39,566 nt of DNA from a virus. The DNA lies in the IMG/VR virus record IMGVR_UViG_3300028925_011785, positions 1 to 39,566 of that record, one strand, 5' to 3'. The position numbers were made by a program, and so were the translations under genes. Shown one piece after another: positions 7,796 to 16,047 of the stretch (positions within the stretch are counted from its first letter, which is position 1; each line of letters opens with the position of its first letter). A model generated the notes under the pieces. It was given only the letters and a program-made list of their open reading frames with translations. It was not told the DNA's origin and did not search any database.

Positions 7796-8770
7796 CTATG
7801 CCGGATCCGGCTTCCCATAGACGCGATCGGCGAGCGACAGCGGCGCGCCGCCGCCGCCCGGATTGCTATCCGTCTTCGCTTCGCCGATGTTGCGACCAAC
7901 CCACGACACAAAGCGGATCATGTCGGGATGATTGCCGAGCCCGCTTTCCTCCAGCATCGAGAGGAAAGGACTATCGGCCTTGATCCCCGACGCGATGAAG
8001 GCTTGCCGCGCATAGCCCTTCGCTTCCGTCAGCGTCGGATTGCCGTCCTTGCCGTTGAACTCGGCTTCGGCATCCGTCGCCCACTGGCGACGCATCTCCG
8101 CGCCCATCGTCTCGGCCGCAGTCTGCCCGCGCGCCGCGAGCATCGGCCCGATCTTCTCGGCATAGGCATTGACGAGCTGTTGCGCCGCCGCGTTCGATAG
8201 ATTGAGATCCTTGAGGACAGGCTCGATCGCACCGAAGGCTTCCGCATCGAACGTCACACCCTCCGCCGCAAGCCCCTCCGGAACCTTGAGATCATAGGCT
8301 TCCGGCGCGCCGAGGATCTCGGACGCCGCCTCGCCCTCGCCGAAGGTCAGTCGCGGACCGTCCCCGTCCGCTCCATCGCCGCCTTCCCCGCCGGGCTTTC
8401 TATCTGCGTCGCCGCGTCCAGCATCCGAAAGGATCGAACCTTCGCCGTCGGAGCCGCCAGCTCCGCCTGCGCCACCGCCAGCGCCGTCCGCCCCGCCGTC
8501 ATCAGCGCCCCCAGCCGGAGCCCCTTGGCCCTGCCCGTCCGCGCCTCCGTCAGCCGGCGGCGCTCCTGCGCCACCATCCGCGCCACCCGCGCCAGCGTCG
8601 GCTGCGCCGCCGCCCGCGTCTCCATTGCCTGCATCTCCGCCTTCTCCTCCGCCATGATCATCGGGCGCGCGCATGACGCGGCCCATCGCGCGCTCCGCAG
8701 CCGAAAGCCGGAACCGTGCAAAGCCCCTAACGGGCTGGTGAATAATCGGATTGATCGTCTTCTTCCGCAT
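7796..8770 (-). CDS. Capsid scaffolding protein
   Basis: A 324-residue protein. After a basic N-terminus (about 30 residues) comes a very Gly/Ala/Asp-rich low-complexity region (about 35-130). An alpha-helical domain follows, starting with EAYDLKVPEGL and containing LKDLNLSNAAAQQLVNAY, as in many podovirus scaffold proteins. The basic tip and acidic disordered middle fit a protein that binds the capsid protein transiently and then leaves. ATG 8770 has GGAAGGAA upstream and overlaps the preceding gene by 44 bases. Confidence 0.75.
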   Translation of the reverse strand: MRKKTINPIIHQPVRGFARFRLSAAERAMGRVMRAPDDHGGGEGGDAGNGDAGGGAADAGAGGADGGAGAPPADGGADGQGQGAPAGGADDGGADGAGGGAGGAGGSDGEGSILSDAGRGDADRKPGGEGGDGADGDGPRLTFGEGEAASEILGAPEAYDLKVPEGLAAEGVTFDAEAFGAIEPVLKDLNLSNAAAQQLVNAYAEKIGPMLAARGQTAAETMGAEMRRQWATDAEAEFNGKDGNPTLTEAKGYARQAFIASGIKADSPFLSMLEESGLGNHPDMIRFVSWVGRNIGEAKTDSNPGGGGAPLSLADRVYGKPDPA

Positions 8771-9071
8771 CGTCGCTTCCTTCCTGGTTAAATCGGGATA
8801 CTTCGTTGATGGCGAGGCCGAGCGCCGAAAACGGGCTCAAGGCAGGGTTGCGAACTGGCAACACGTCGTCGGCCATTCGAAGTATGTCGATCCCCAGGCT
8901 CCGGCGACCGTCAAAGGAAGACGTGTCGAGATTGGACCCGTAGGCTGCGCTCGCTATGCCCGCCTTTTCGGCGACTGTAAAGAGGAAGCGCAGAAACTCC
9001 GGCCGACCCATCAGCCAGAGCATATCGCGCGAGCGCTGTTCATCGAGCGAGATCCGATTGCCGCGGCGCAT
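8727..9071 (-). CDS. Bbp19-like protein
   Basis: A 114-residue protein of the small family found between portal and scaffold genes in BPP-1-like phages. The sequence reads RDMLWLMGRPEFLRFLFTVAEKAGI, followed by a Ser/Gly segment and GRRSLGIDIL, which is the family core. The C-terminus is very acidic (about residues 96-107). ATG 9071 follows the portal stop by one base and has only a weak ribosome site, which suggests coupled translation. The molecular role is unknown. Confidence 0.7.
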   Translation of the reverse strand: MRRGNRISLDEQRSRDMLWLMGRPEFLRFLFTVAEKAGIASAAYGSNLDTSSFDGRRSLGIDILRMADDVLPVRNPALSPFSALGLAINEVSRFNQEGSDDAEEDDQSDYSPAR

Positions 9072-9072
9072 A

Positions 9073-10839
9073 TCAGCTTGCGTTTATGATCTTGTCGAAG
9101 AAGCTTGCCGAGCCTCCCGCGACCGGCGTCTCCGCCAACGCCTTGACGCCTTCGGCGCCGGCCTTGAGATCGCCCATTTGACCCGCGGCTTCCTGCGCGC
9201 GCTGCGCCTGGCTGCGCTGGACACGGATCTGCTCGCGGTCGCGCGGATCCCGCAGCGCTTCCGGCGGCGCCCCGGCGCGCTCCCAATAATCGATAATGAG
9301 CTTATCGGTATCGATGTTGTCCCCGGCGCCCGCGCCCGGAAAGCCAGCATTGACTTGCCCAACGAACGCCGTCGCGCGGTCGGTCTGCTGGAGCCCGATC
9401 ATCTTTTGCGCCTGAGCGAGTATCGACGTGAAGCTAAGCTCAAGCGGCATGCCTTCCATTTCCGGCGGCGGCGGCGGGAGCATCTCGTTGCGCGCCGCCA
9501 TATCGAAGGCCCGATCACACGAAACGGTAAGCTTCTCGTCGTTGACGCGCTCGATCACCGGACCGAGCTGCGTCATCTTCTCCTCCTCGCGCGCCACGAT
9601 CTCAGGAACCGTGCGCTCCGCCGAGCTTTCGGACAAGCGAGACATGAGCATAAACAGCCGCGCATAGGTGGCCTCGTCGATCACGTCGCGCAGATCGACC
9701 TGATCATTACGGATCTCACCGATCGAGCGCCAATCGACTTTCCAGACTTCCTTGACCGCCGCCATATCGGCCTGGCTCGCATAGGTGACGGCGCCCGGCT
9801 GCATCTTGATCCGGAGGTTCGACGGCGAGAGGAGCGGAGGCTTGACCGCGTAGTCCGTCGCCTCGCCCTTGCGCTTGCCCTGGAGCTGGAGGACGCGGAT
9901 ATCGGTCAGCGCGTCATGGCCCGGCCCATAGCCGTAAACGTCGCTCGACTTCACTTCCCAGCGCGGCGCCCAAAATGGCTGCGAATGATAGCCGGCCTCT
10001 TCGAGAAGCGTCTTCTTGCAGCCCTGCCCGGCTTCCCACTTGATAGAGCGCCACGGTTTACCCTTGTCGTCGAGACGCCCAGGGATCCAAAGATCGTTCG
10101 GCTCGATCGCGTGATAGACAGGAACAACGCTTTCGTAATTGCAGTTGTCCCACATATTCCGGACGGCAATGCTGACCTTGTCCCAATTGAGGTTACGCGG
10201 ATCATGGCGATCCGCGACGAACTTCTTCACGACTTGCCGCACCGTCATATTGACTTGGCGGATCAGCCGGTCAGGCTCCAGCTTGTGATTGAGCCCGATC
10301 CAATATTCGCCGAAGGTCAGCGGATAACAAACGGGATAAACCTGTCCGGTTTCCCAATCATATTCTTCGTCCATGATGCAAGCATCAGTGCCGAAGAGCG
10401 AGATCTCGCTATAGCCGATCTTCGCCGCGCCGTAGAAATTCGACCCGCCGAGCATCTGGCGAATGATCTTCGTCACTTCGGAAAGCCAGATCCTCACCGG
10501 CTGATATTTCTGGAGATCCTTATCCTGGATCCCATATTCGAACCAAGGCCGGTTCGGCGATGACATGCCGGTATACATGCCCGCCGACAAATAACGGAAG
10601 CTCCGGATCGCATGCCCGTCATACAGCTTGTTTGCGCGCTGCTTGACGCCGCGCCCGCTGTTGCCGAACGCCATGACGTGCCGCGTCCGGTTCGGCTGCG
10701 CGAGGCTCGCGATCTCGAAGATCTCTTGCTCGCCCGGCCGGCGGACTTCCCTCATTCCGGCGAGGGACTTCTCCAGCCGCTCGCGCGTCGTCCAGCGCTC
10801 TTCGAGCGTCCGGTTTTGCATGCGGAGCGTTTCGGCCAC
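9073..10839 (-). CDS. Portal protein (T7/BPP-1-type head-tail connector)
   Basis: A 588-residue protein. The segment LYDGHAIRSFRYLSAGMYTG followed by MSSPNRPWFEYG (about residues 73-105) is diagnostic of the head-to-tail connecting protein family used as portal by T7-like phages. FYGAAKIGYSEISLFGTDACI follows. The portal ring is the DNA entry and exit pore and the terminase docking site. The annotated start is a GTG at 10839, three bases after the upstream stop; an ATG six codons further in is an alternative. Order TerS, TerL, small MC protein, portal is conserved. Confidence 0.85.
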   Translation of the reverse strand: MAETLRMQNRTLEERWTTRERLEKSLAGMREVRRPGEQEIFEIASLAQPNRTRHVMAFGNSGRGVKQRANKLYDGHAIRSFRYLSAGMYTGMSSPNRPWFEYGIQDKDLQKYQPVRIWLSEVTKIIRQMLGGSNFYGAAKIGYSEISLFGTDACIMDEEYDWETGQVYPVCYPLTFGEYWIGLNHKLEPDRLIRQVNMTVRQVVKKFVADRHDPRNLNWDKVSIAVRNMWDNCNYESVVPVYHAIEPNDLWIPGRLDDKGKPWRSIKWEAGQGCKKTLLEEAGYHSQPFWAPRWEVKSSDVYGYGPGHDALTDIRVLQLQGKRKGEATDYAVKPPLLSPSNLRIKMQPGAVTYASQADMAAVKEVWKVDWRSIGEIRNDQVDLRDVIDEATYARLFMLMSRLSESSAERTVPEIVAREEEKMTQLGPVIERVNDEKLTVSCDRAFDMAARNEMLPPPPPEMEGMPLELSFTSILAQAQKMIGLQQTDRATAFVGQVNAGFPGAGAGDNIDTDKLIIDYWERAGAPPEALRDPRDREQIRVQRSQAQRAQEAAGQMGDLKAGAEGVKALAETPVAGGSASFFDKIINAS

Positions 10840-10842
10840 GCC

Positions 10843-11049
10843 TTAGACGCCGAGCTTCATCGCGCCGCCGACGTTGCCCGTCGTCGTCGCGGGAGACTGC
10901 GCTCCAGCACCGGCCGCAGCGCGCAGGAGCGCGCTATAGCCTTGACGGCGGCGAAGCGGATCTTCGGCGCCATTGCCGCGAGCCGATCGCTCCGGCATGC
11001 GCGCATCCTGGCGCTGGACCTGTTCGGGGACGTCGGGAGCGCTGCACAT
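10843..11049 (-). CDS. Small Met-Cys-starting protein between terminase and portal
   Basis: A 68-residue protein that begins MCSAPDVPEQVQRQD and continues with an Arg-rich stretch (PLRRRQGYSALL) and a Gly/Ala/Thr-rich end (TTTGNVGGAMKLGV). Small proteins of this make-up are common in podovirus morphogenesis modules but have no proven function. ATG 11049 has GAGGG upstream; the longer frame in the same register overlaps the terminase end and is unlikely. Confidence 0.6.
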   Translation of the reverse strand: MCSAPDVPEQVQRQDARMPERSARGNGAEDPLRRRQGYSALLRAAAGAGAQSPATTTGNVGGAMKLGV

Positions 11050-11104
11050 AGATCTACCCTCTTGAAGATTGCCTTTCGCGACATATGACGCATCGCAATC
11101 AATC

Positions 11105-12709
11105 TTACAATCCCAGCTCATTCGAGCGATCATAAGACCCGTCTTCGTCATAGCCCGCAAAAGCCTGCTCGATCTGATCGAGGATCGTTTCCTGGCGCAC
11201 CGTCGAGACGAGCGCATAGATTACCGCGTCGCCATCATCCGGCGAGCGGCCGAGATCCTCGCGCATCTCTTCCTTCGACTTGATCAGGATCCCCGCCGTC
11301 GTCATCTTCCAGCGATAGGCGCACAGATCTTGCAAGAGATCGCCGTCGTCGGGGAGGTAGATCGGGATCTTTGCCGTCGGCGAGAGCGCCTCGCGCATGC
11401 GCCAGATCAGTTGCGCTCGATAGTTGACGAAGCGGAGGTTGCCTTCGAGGCTTGTCTCCATCGACTTCGCAGCGCCGTTGATCTTGACCGCCTGCACATG
11501 GTTTTGCGTCAGGAAGTCATAGCAGCTCGCGCCCCAGCCGACGACGTCCACATGCACCGGAGCCGCGTCGCGCCGGTTGATCAGGACGAGGCCGGCCCCT
11601 GTCGGGCCGTCCGGAACGTCCTTTCCCGGGAAGCGCAGAAGATCATCGAACCACGTCCCATGTCGGCGCGCGATAACGAACTTGTCCTGCCCGCCCATCG
11701 CCGGATCGACGCCCATGCTATCCATTTGCCCCTTAGCGTCGCGCGGGCGCCAGCGATCCATTGCCGCCTCGACCCATGCTGTCGGGATGACTTGCCACCG
11801 ATCGTCTTCCATGCCTGCCTCGAAATCGCCGTAGAGCATCTGGGATCGCAGCGGCTCCGGCGATGCTTGGAGCTGCGCGATATAGTCGGACCGCATGTAA
11901 TAGGGGTTATCCGTCACGCGGGAAGGAATGAAGGTCCGCGACTTCGGCTTGATGATCTCTTCGGGCGTGAAGTCTTCCGGATCGAAGTCATAGACCCGCT
12001 GCCCGCCATAGATCACGAAGCGGCGATCGTCCTCCGTCTCGAAATCCTCGCCCGCAATCGTCGTGAAGAGGCGCAGCTCGCCCGGCTGCGCGCGGTTACG
12101 ATGCTTCTTGTCGAGCCACGGCCCGAAATAGCGGATCACCCAGCGCCCTTCGACCGTCGTCGGCGGGTTGAAGGTCATCAACGCTTGCGGCTTCTGCCCT
12201 TCCTTCTCCGTCCGCATCCAGTTCATGATGAAGCGGACTTGCGCTTCGAGCAGCTCGGTCGCTTCGTCGAACGCCTTGAGGCCGTGCGCGCGACCCTGGA
12301 GCTTCTTCTCGTCGCCCTTGTTCGGGATACCGCGCAGCTCGATCACGCCATTGTCATGCCGCCACACGCGATCTTGCCCGTTCCAGCCGCGGCCGGTGAG
12401 ATCGATCTCGCCCAGCCGCTCGCGGACGCCGAAGAGCTGTTGACCATCGGCGCGCACGACGACGGAGCGCGGATGCTTCGTCAGCGCCATGCCGCATATC
12501 AGGTCCGTTTTGCCGCCGCCCGCAGCACCGCCGTATCCGATGACGTCTGCCTCGCTGTAATAGGCATCGCTTTGAGGACCGGGCAGCGGGCGCCAGAGCG
12601 CGAGATCCTGGCGGACGATCTCGATAATCTGCTCGCGCTCGCTCGGCGCCATGCGCCGGATCATCTTCTCGATCTCGTCGATCGTCATATCGCCGAAAGA
12701 AGGAAGCAT
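11105..12709 (-). CDS. terL: Terminase large subunit
   Basis: A 534-residue packaging motor. The ATPase domain has a Walker A motif GGAAGGGKT at residues 60-68 and a Walker B pair D148-E149 in LKAFDEAT. The C-terminal nuclease domain (from about 325) has the acidic set D335 in MGVDPAMGG, D388 in HVDVVG, and the SPDDGDAVIYAL segment near 490-500. It pumps DNA into the prohead and cuts concatemers. ATG 12709 overlaps the TerS stop (TGATG). The C-terminal tail (DQIEQAFAGYDEDG) probably contacts the portal. Confidence 0.95.
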   Translation of the reverse strand: MLPSFGDMTIDEIEKMIRRMAPSEREQIIEIVRQDLALWRPLPGPQSDAYYSEADVIGYGGAAGGGKTDLICGMALTKHPRSVVVRADGQQLFGVRERLGEIDLTGRGWNGQDRVWRHDNGVIELRGIPNKGDEKKLQGRAHGLKAFDEATELLEAQVRFIMNWMRTEKEGQKPQALMTFNPPTTVEGRWVIRYFGPWLDKKHRNRAQPGELRLFTTIAGEDFETEDDRRFVIYGGQRVYDFDPEDFTPEEIIKPKSRTFIPSRVTDNPYYMRSDYIAQLQASPEPLRSQMLYGDFEAGMEDDRWQVIPTAWVEAAMDRWRPRDAKGQMDSMGVDPAMGGQDKFVIARRHGTWFDDLLRFPGKDVPDGPTGAGLVLINRRDAAPVHVDVVGWGASCYDFLTQNHVQAVKINGAAKSMETSLEGNLRFVNYRAQLIWRMREALSPTAKIPIYLPDDGDLLQDLCAYRWKMTTAGILIKSKEEMREDLGRSPDDGDAVIYALVSTVRQETILDQIEQAFAGYDEDGSYDRSNELGL

Positions 12710-13728
12710 CAGGCTTCCGGCGTCACGTCGATAAACTCCGCATCAGGCGGCGGGAGCTGGCGCTTCGCCGCCTCCATGATCTTCGCCAGCCCGATCGCCA
12801 TGTCGCTTGTGGACATTTCCCGCCTTCCATTGTCCAGCGGATTGGCGTCCGGATCCCCGAGCTTGAGCATCTCGCCATAGCGTTTCGGATCCCACACCGC
12901 GAGGAGCTTGAGGCGCGCCTCGAAGCGCAACTTCGAACGCTGGATATTCTCGCGATCGAGGACGATCTCCGGAACGCCGTCGCGCTCGCGCTCCATGTAA
13001 TCATTGCTCGCGTCGTCAACGATCTCCAGCCCCTCCTCCGCGATCTCGTCGAAGCCGATCTTACGCGCGCGCGCGTAGCGCGCGAGGCGTCGGTTATGAT
13101 CAGCCGGATCCGTCTCGTCCTCCAGATATTTATAGATTGCATCCTTCGTCGGCATGTCCGGATAGCGGCAGATCTGGCGCAGCGGGATCCCGGCGGCGAT
13201 CATCGACAGCACATCATCAAAGATCGCATCATCGCACCGCGGACGCTTGCCGTCGCCGCGCAGCGTCGCGAGGATCTTCTTCGCCGTAGGCCGCTCGATC
13301 TCGTCCTCGACCGTGACCGTCGTCTTGCGACGGCGCGCGAGGCGACCGCCGAGCGGACCGGCATCCTCGTCGTCGGCAACGATCTCTTTCGTGCGCGTTC
13401 GCTTGACCTTCGGCGAGATCTCGACCGTCGCCTTATGCTTGAGCTTGCCGATCGCGCTGTCCCGCGCCGCGGCGGCTTCCTTCTTCGGATCCCAGCCGGC
13501 GAACGGATCCTTCGCCTTTTCCGCTTCGGCCTTCTCCATCGCCCCGCGCGAGGGCTTGCCGGGCTTGGCAACAGGTGCAGTCTTTGCACGAGTTGCCCGC
13601 TTCGCCTTCGGCATGTCACCTTGCGGGACGTCAGCCGCCGCCCGCTTGCGAGGCTTCGGCTTGGCGCCCTTCCGCTTCGGAGGGAGCGAGCATGAAGGGA
13701 TATCGTCGTCCGCCGCCATGCCCGCCAT
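12709..13728 (-). CDS. terS: Terminase small subunit with long basic N-terminal extension
   Basis: With ATG 13728 the product has 339 residues. The last ~170 are a typical small-terminase DNA-recognition unit: a helix-turn-helix region (MIAAGIPLRQICRYPDMPTK, then a YLEDE stretch), then RARKIGFDEIAEEGLEIVDD and RSKLRFEARLKLLAVWDPKRYG. The first ~150 residues are Lys/Arg/Ala/Pro-rich, histone H1-like and probably disordered, about doubling the usual family size. The open frame runs back to 13845, but the upstream codons overlap a candidate promoter and a 9-base tandem repeat. The start could also be ATG 13719. Confidence 0.85.
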   Translation of the reverse strand: MAGMAADDDIPSCSLPPKRKGAKPKPRKRAAADVPQGDMPKAKRATRAKTAPVAKPGKPSRGAMEKAEAEKAKDPFAGWDPKKEAAAARDSAIGKLKHKATVEISPKVKRTRTKEIVADDEDAGPLGGRLARRRKTTVTVEDEIERPTAKKILATLRGDGKRPRCDDAIFDDVLSMIAAGIPLRQICRYPDMPTKDAIYKYLEDETDPADHNRRLARYARARKIGFDEIAEEGLEIVDDASNDYMERERDGVPEIVLDRENIQRSKLRFEARLKLLAVWDPKRYGEMLKLGDPDANPLDNGRREMSTSDMAIGLAKIMEAAKRQLPPPDAEFIDVTPEA

Positions 13729-13758
13729 ATGCGCCGAAATCCCCGGCGCTTGCAAGCG

Positions 13759-13785
13759 TGTCGCCACTGTAGCCACTGTAGCCAC
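13759..13785. repeat. Three tandem 9-mers (TGTNGCCAC)
   Basis: The plus strand reads TGTCGCCAC, TGTAGCCAC, TGTAGCCAC in direct succession. It lies upstream of the likely TerS start. Further single copies occur at 13919-13927 (TGTAGCCAG), and inverted copies lie at 14370-14396 and 14487-14495. Confidence 0.8.
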
Positions 13786-13815
13786 GCCCCCGGCGACATA
13801 TGCGACAGAGGGGTA

Positions 13816-13845
13816 AAAATACCCTGATTTATGGATATCAGACAA
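13816..13845 (-). promoter_or_regulatory. Candidate sigma70-type promoter ahead of terS
   Basis: On the minus strand TTGTCT (13845-13840) and TATTTT (13821-13816) are separated by 18 bases in one of the few AT-rich stretches of the window. The -10 element lies in the inverted repeat GGGTA-4-TACCC (13811-13824), which could be an operator. It would drive the packaging and head genes. Alphaproteobacterial promoters are often degenerate, so this is only a candidate. Confidence 0.35.
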
Positions 13846-13906
13846 TAAGATAGCCAGCCCATTTCCTTAGTTGGAAAGAGGTTGCTTAACCCTGCAAAAC
13901 GGGAAG

Positions 13907-13940
13907 GCGTAGCCAATCTGTAGCCAGATCGTTGCTACGC
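13907..13940. other. Imperfect inverted repeat at the end of the 206-residue gene
   Basis: GCGTAGC (13907-13913) and GCTACGC (13934-13940) face each other across 20 bases and the right arm touches the stop codon of the 206-residue gene. There is no T-run. It may be a weak terminator or a protein site, or a relic of the TGTAGCC repeat family that is dense here. Confidence 0.3.
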
Positions 13941-14560
13941 TATTTCATCCAGCGAAGCTCCGTTCCGATGTTGGGCCAGAGCTTCGGATCGAACACGTCC
14001 CACATGAGCGCGATCGATTGCGGATCGGTGAACATATGGGCGCGATAGATATGGGCGTGGCGAGTGCCAGGGTTGAGGATCTCGATCTTCGAGCCACTGA
14101 CATAACCGACAGCGCGACCGCGGAGCAGTGAGACGACGGATTGCGTCCCTAGCAGCGGCCAACGATTGATCTCCCAAGGCCGGGCATGCGAACCGAACAG
14201 CTCGATCGGGAGCCATCCCGCCTCCAGCGCCTTCGCCGCCTTTCCGCTATCGACGAAGGCGCGGACGTCCTCGCACAGCTCGCGCCACCGCCCGCCCTTG
14301 AAGACGGGCGGGATCGGCCATTCGAACATCGCGTTCAGCTCGCGGAAAAAGACTTTGTCAGGCCCAAGTGCGGCTACAGTGGCTACACCGGCTACAGTCT
14401 TCGCGCGCTTGCGCTTAAATGGCTGTTCAGCATGGGTTTCCGCCGCCGGAGATTGTAGCAAACTGCGCTCCGCATCGGAGGACGGCGCGGCTACAGATTG
14501 TCCCGCGACAGGTCGCCCGGCCTCGCGCTTGACGAATTTCGAGGGATCGAAGCCGCTCAC
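13940..14560 (-). CDS. Unrecognised 206-residue protein, widespread phage or plasmid type
   Basis: Starts with GTG at 14560, overlapping the upstream stop (GTGA) and preceded by GAGGAC. The N-terminal ~65 residues are a low-complexity linker that includes the repeat-derived VAGVATVAALG. The rest is a compact domain with ELCEDVRAFVDSGKAAKALEAG, a WLPIELFGSH segment and VSLLRGRAVGYVSG. I know this layout from uncharacterised proteins in alphaproteobacterial phage and plasmid regions but not its function. It is the last gene before the terS promoter region. Confidence 0.65.
   Translation of the reverse strand: MSGFDPSKFVKREAGRPVAGQSVAAPSSDAERSLLQSPAAETHAEQPFKRKRAKTVAGVATVAALGPDKVFFRELNAMFEWPIPPVFKGGRWRELCEDVRAFVDSGKAAKALEAGWLPIELFGSHARPWEINRWPLLGTQSVVSLLRGRAVGYVSGSKIEILNPGTRHAHIYRAHMFTDPQSIALMWDVFDPKLWPNIGTELRWMK
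14370..14396. repeat. Three tandem 9-mers (NNGGCTACA), inverted relative to the 13759 copies
   Basis: The plus strand reads GCGGCTACA, GTGGCTACA, CCGGCTACA. The copies lie inside the 206-residue gene and encode its VAGVATVAA linker. Another copy is at 14487-14495. Confidence 0.75.
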
Positions 14561-14874
14561 GCATTGTCCTCGCGTGTATCAAGCTTGCGATAGATCATCT
14601 TGCCTTGCTCCGGATCCCACGTCACCAGCCAGCTTTCCGAGCCGTGAACCGCCAGATCCACGCCCATTTGCCTAGGGACTTCCCCCAGCGCTTCCGATGC
14701 GCGCTGGAGCCATCGCTCGATCTCGGCTGACTTACCGCCTCCAGAGCCGCCTCCATAGGTCAGCTTCATCGGCCTTGCGTCGAGCATCATCTCTTCCGCA
14801 GTCGGCATCGAGATCTTGCCGCCGCCCGCGAAGAAATCGCGTAGCCGCTCCCATGTCCAATTCGGCTCGGTCAT
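14557..14874 (-). CDS. Unrecognised 105-residue protein with a P-loop-like motif
   Basis: ATG 14874 overlaps the HNH gene stop (ATGA) and has GGAGCAAAGAAT upstream. The motif GGGSGGGKS at residues 41-49, after LTY, looks like the Walker A loop of large terminases. The protein is far too short for an ATPase domain and has no Walker B motif. It could bind a nucleotide or phosphate, act as a decoy or partner of the terminase, or the resemblance may be chance. The rest shows no family I know. Confidence 0.6.
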   Translation of the reverse strand: MTEPNWTWERLRDFFAGGGKISMPTAEEMMLDARPMKLTYGGGSGGGKSAEIERWLQRASEALGEVPRQMGVDLAVHGSESWLVTWDPEQGKMIYRKLDTREDNA

Positions 14875-15218
14875 ATTCTTTGCTCCGCCTGCTCCCGAAG
14901 CTCGCGCCGACGCGCGACCTTCCGCTCCTGATTTACCCGCTTGTGAACCACTTCGATATGATCGGGATTGACGCAAAGCGAGAAGCAACACTTATGATCG
15001 CGATCATGCTCCGGCGGACATTCCTCGCCGCCCAGCACTTCGGAGGCGAAGCGGTGGGCGCGCACGGTCCGGCCGGCGAGCCGGAAGGATCCATACCATT
15101 TGCGATTGCCCTTGCCGCGAGATCTTGCGCCCGTCCAGAACCAGCAGCCATTCGGCAGCTTGTCCACATATTTGAAGAAGCGCTTGATATCATCGGCATT
15201 CGCTCGGAGCAGGACCAT
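14871..15218 (-). CDS. HNH endonuclease
   Basis: A 115-residue protein with the phage-type HNH_3 pattern: CWFWTGAR at 25-32, YGSFRLAGRTVRAHRFASEV at 42-61, then D74-H75, C77/C78/C82 and N84-P-D-H87. H75, N84 and H87 are the presumed catalytic and metal-binding residues; the cysteines suggest a structural zinc. It may be a free-standing homing-type nuclease or assist packaging; HNH proteins near terminase genes are known to stimulate DNA cutting in some phages. ATG 15218 has GAGGAAG upstream. Confidence 0.8.
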   Translation of the reverse strand: MVLLRANADDIKRFFKYVDKLPNGCWFWTGARSRGKGNRKWYGSFRLAGRTVRAHRFASEVLGGEECPPEHDRDHKCCFSLCVNPDHIEVVHKRVNQERKVARRRELREQAEQRI

Positions 15219-15228
15219 AACTTCCTCT

Positions 15229-16047
15229 TCAATGTTGCAGAAACGCGACGTTTTTCAGCGTTGACCAACAGGCGCCGCACGTCGCGCAGCATCGCGTCTG
15301 TTCGGTTTGCTCCGGGCATATGAAGGCGTTATCCGGCCGGTCCGCTGGATCCATGATCGTGACGGTTGACATTGTCGCGCCGCCTCCGTTCGAAAAACGG
15401 ATCATCGAACGCCACTTGAGAGTAACGTTCATCAACAGGATCTCGCGGCCGATATCCGTCTCCGGCATGCGCGCCGTATAGCCGTATAGCGATAGCCGCG
15501 GATGCTTGATCAGCATGCGCCGCCAGAAAAGCACATAGGCCGGGCTATAGAAATCGCCCAGCGCATGCAGCCGGACGAGGACGCCGACCTTGTGCCGAGC
15601 GAGAAGGACGTCCAGCTCGTCCTCCAGCGCCGGGAGGAAGGCGGGATCCGTATGATCGACCCGCTTCGCAAAGGGCATGTTGTTGCCGTAGCAGCTCTGC
15701 CAATGCTCGCACGATCGCGGGCATGTCGCCCGCTCTTCGAGCGCGAGGGTATAGATCCAATATCCCTTGAACTTGCCCTTCCGCACGTCCCGCCCGATCT
15801 TGACGTTGCTGTGACCGGAGACGAGGATATGCGGCATCTCGTCGATCCGCTTCACCCGCTTGCCGAACTTCGCCCGCCCTTCCTCGACATAGGCGGGAGC
15901 GAGCGAGGGGAGGCGCGGCTGGCGCTTGCGGATCCGCTTCTCGACACCCTTCGCCCCCTCGACGCGGACATAGCGCGTCAGGGTCGCGTCATCGCCGAGC
16001 TTCTTCGACGCCAGACGATAGTGCATCGCAGGCTTCCACATCAGCAT
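15229..16047 (-). CDS. GP88-family phage protein
   Basis: A 272-residue protein matching the phage GP88 family: a first Cys cluster C109, C113, C119 (TCPRSCEHWQSCYG), then LVRLHALGDFYSPAYVLFW (158-175), LSLYGYTARMP, and a C-terminal cluster C244, C253, C254, C257, C260. The layout recalls metal- or iron-sulfur-binding proteins, but the family function is unknown. ATG 16047 is chosen because AAGGG sits five bases ahead; it overlaps the end of the preceding gene. Confidence 0.8.
   Translation of the reverse strand: MLMWKPAMHYRLASKKLGDDATLTRYVRVEGAKGVEKRIRKRQPRLPSLAPAYVEEGRAKFGKRVKRIDEMPHILVSGHSNVKIGRDVRKGKFKGYWIYTLALEERATCPRSCEHWQSCYGNNMPFAKRVDHTDPAFLPALEDELDVLLARHKVGVLVRLHALGDFYSPAYVLFWRRMLIKHPRLSLYGYTARMPETDIGREILLMNVTLKWRSMIRFSNGGGATMSTVTIMDPADRPDNAFICPEQTEQTRCCATCGACWSTLKNVAFLQH

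Noticed and set aside
8956-10563. 535-codon plus-strand frame opposite the portal gene
   Set aside because: Antisense shadow of the portal gene, a result of the high GC content.
11069-12880. 603-codon plus-strand frame opposite the large terminase gene
   Set aside because: Antisense shadow; the terminase has both Walker motifs and the nuclease acids.
13720-13845. Longer TerS start at 13845 (TTG)
   Set aside because: The TTG coincides with the -35 box of the best promoter candidate, and the added residues only translate the 9-base repeat.
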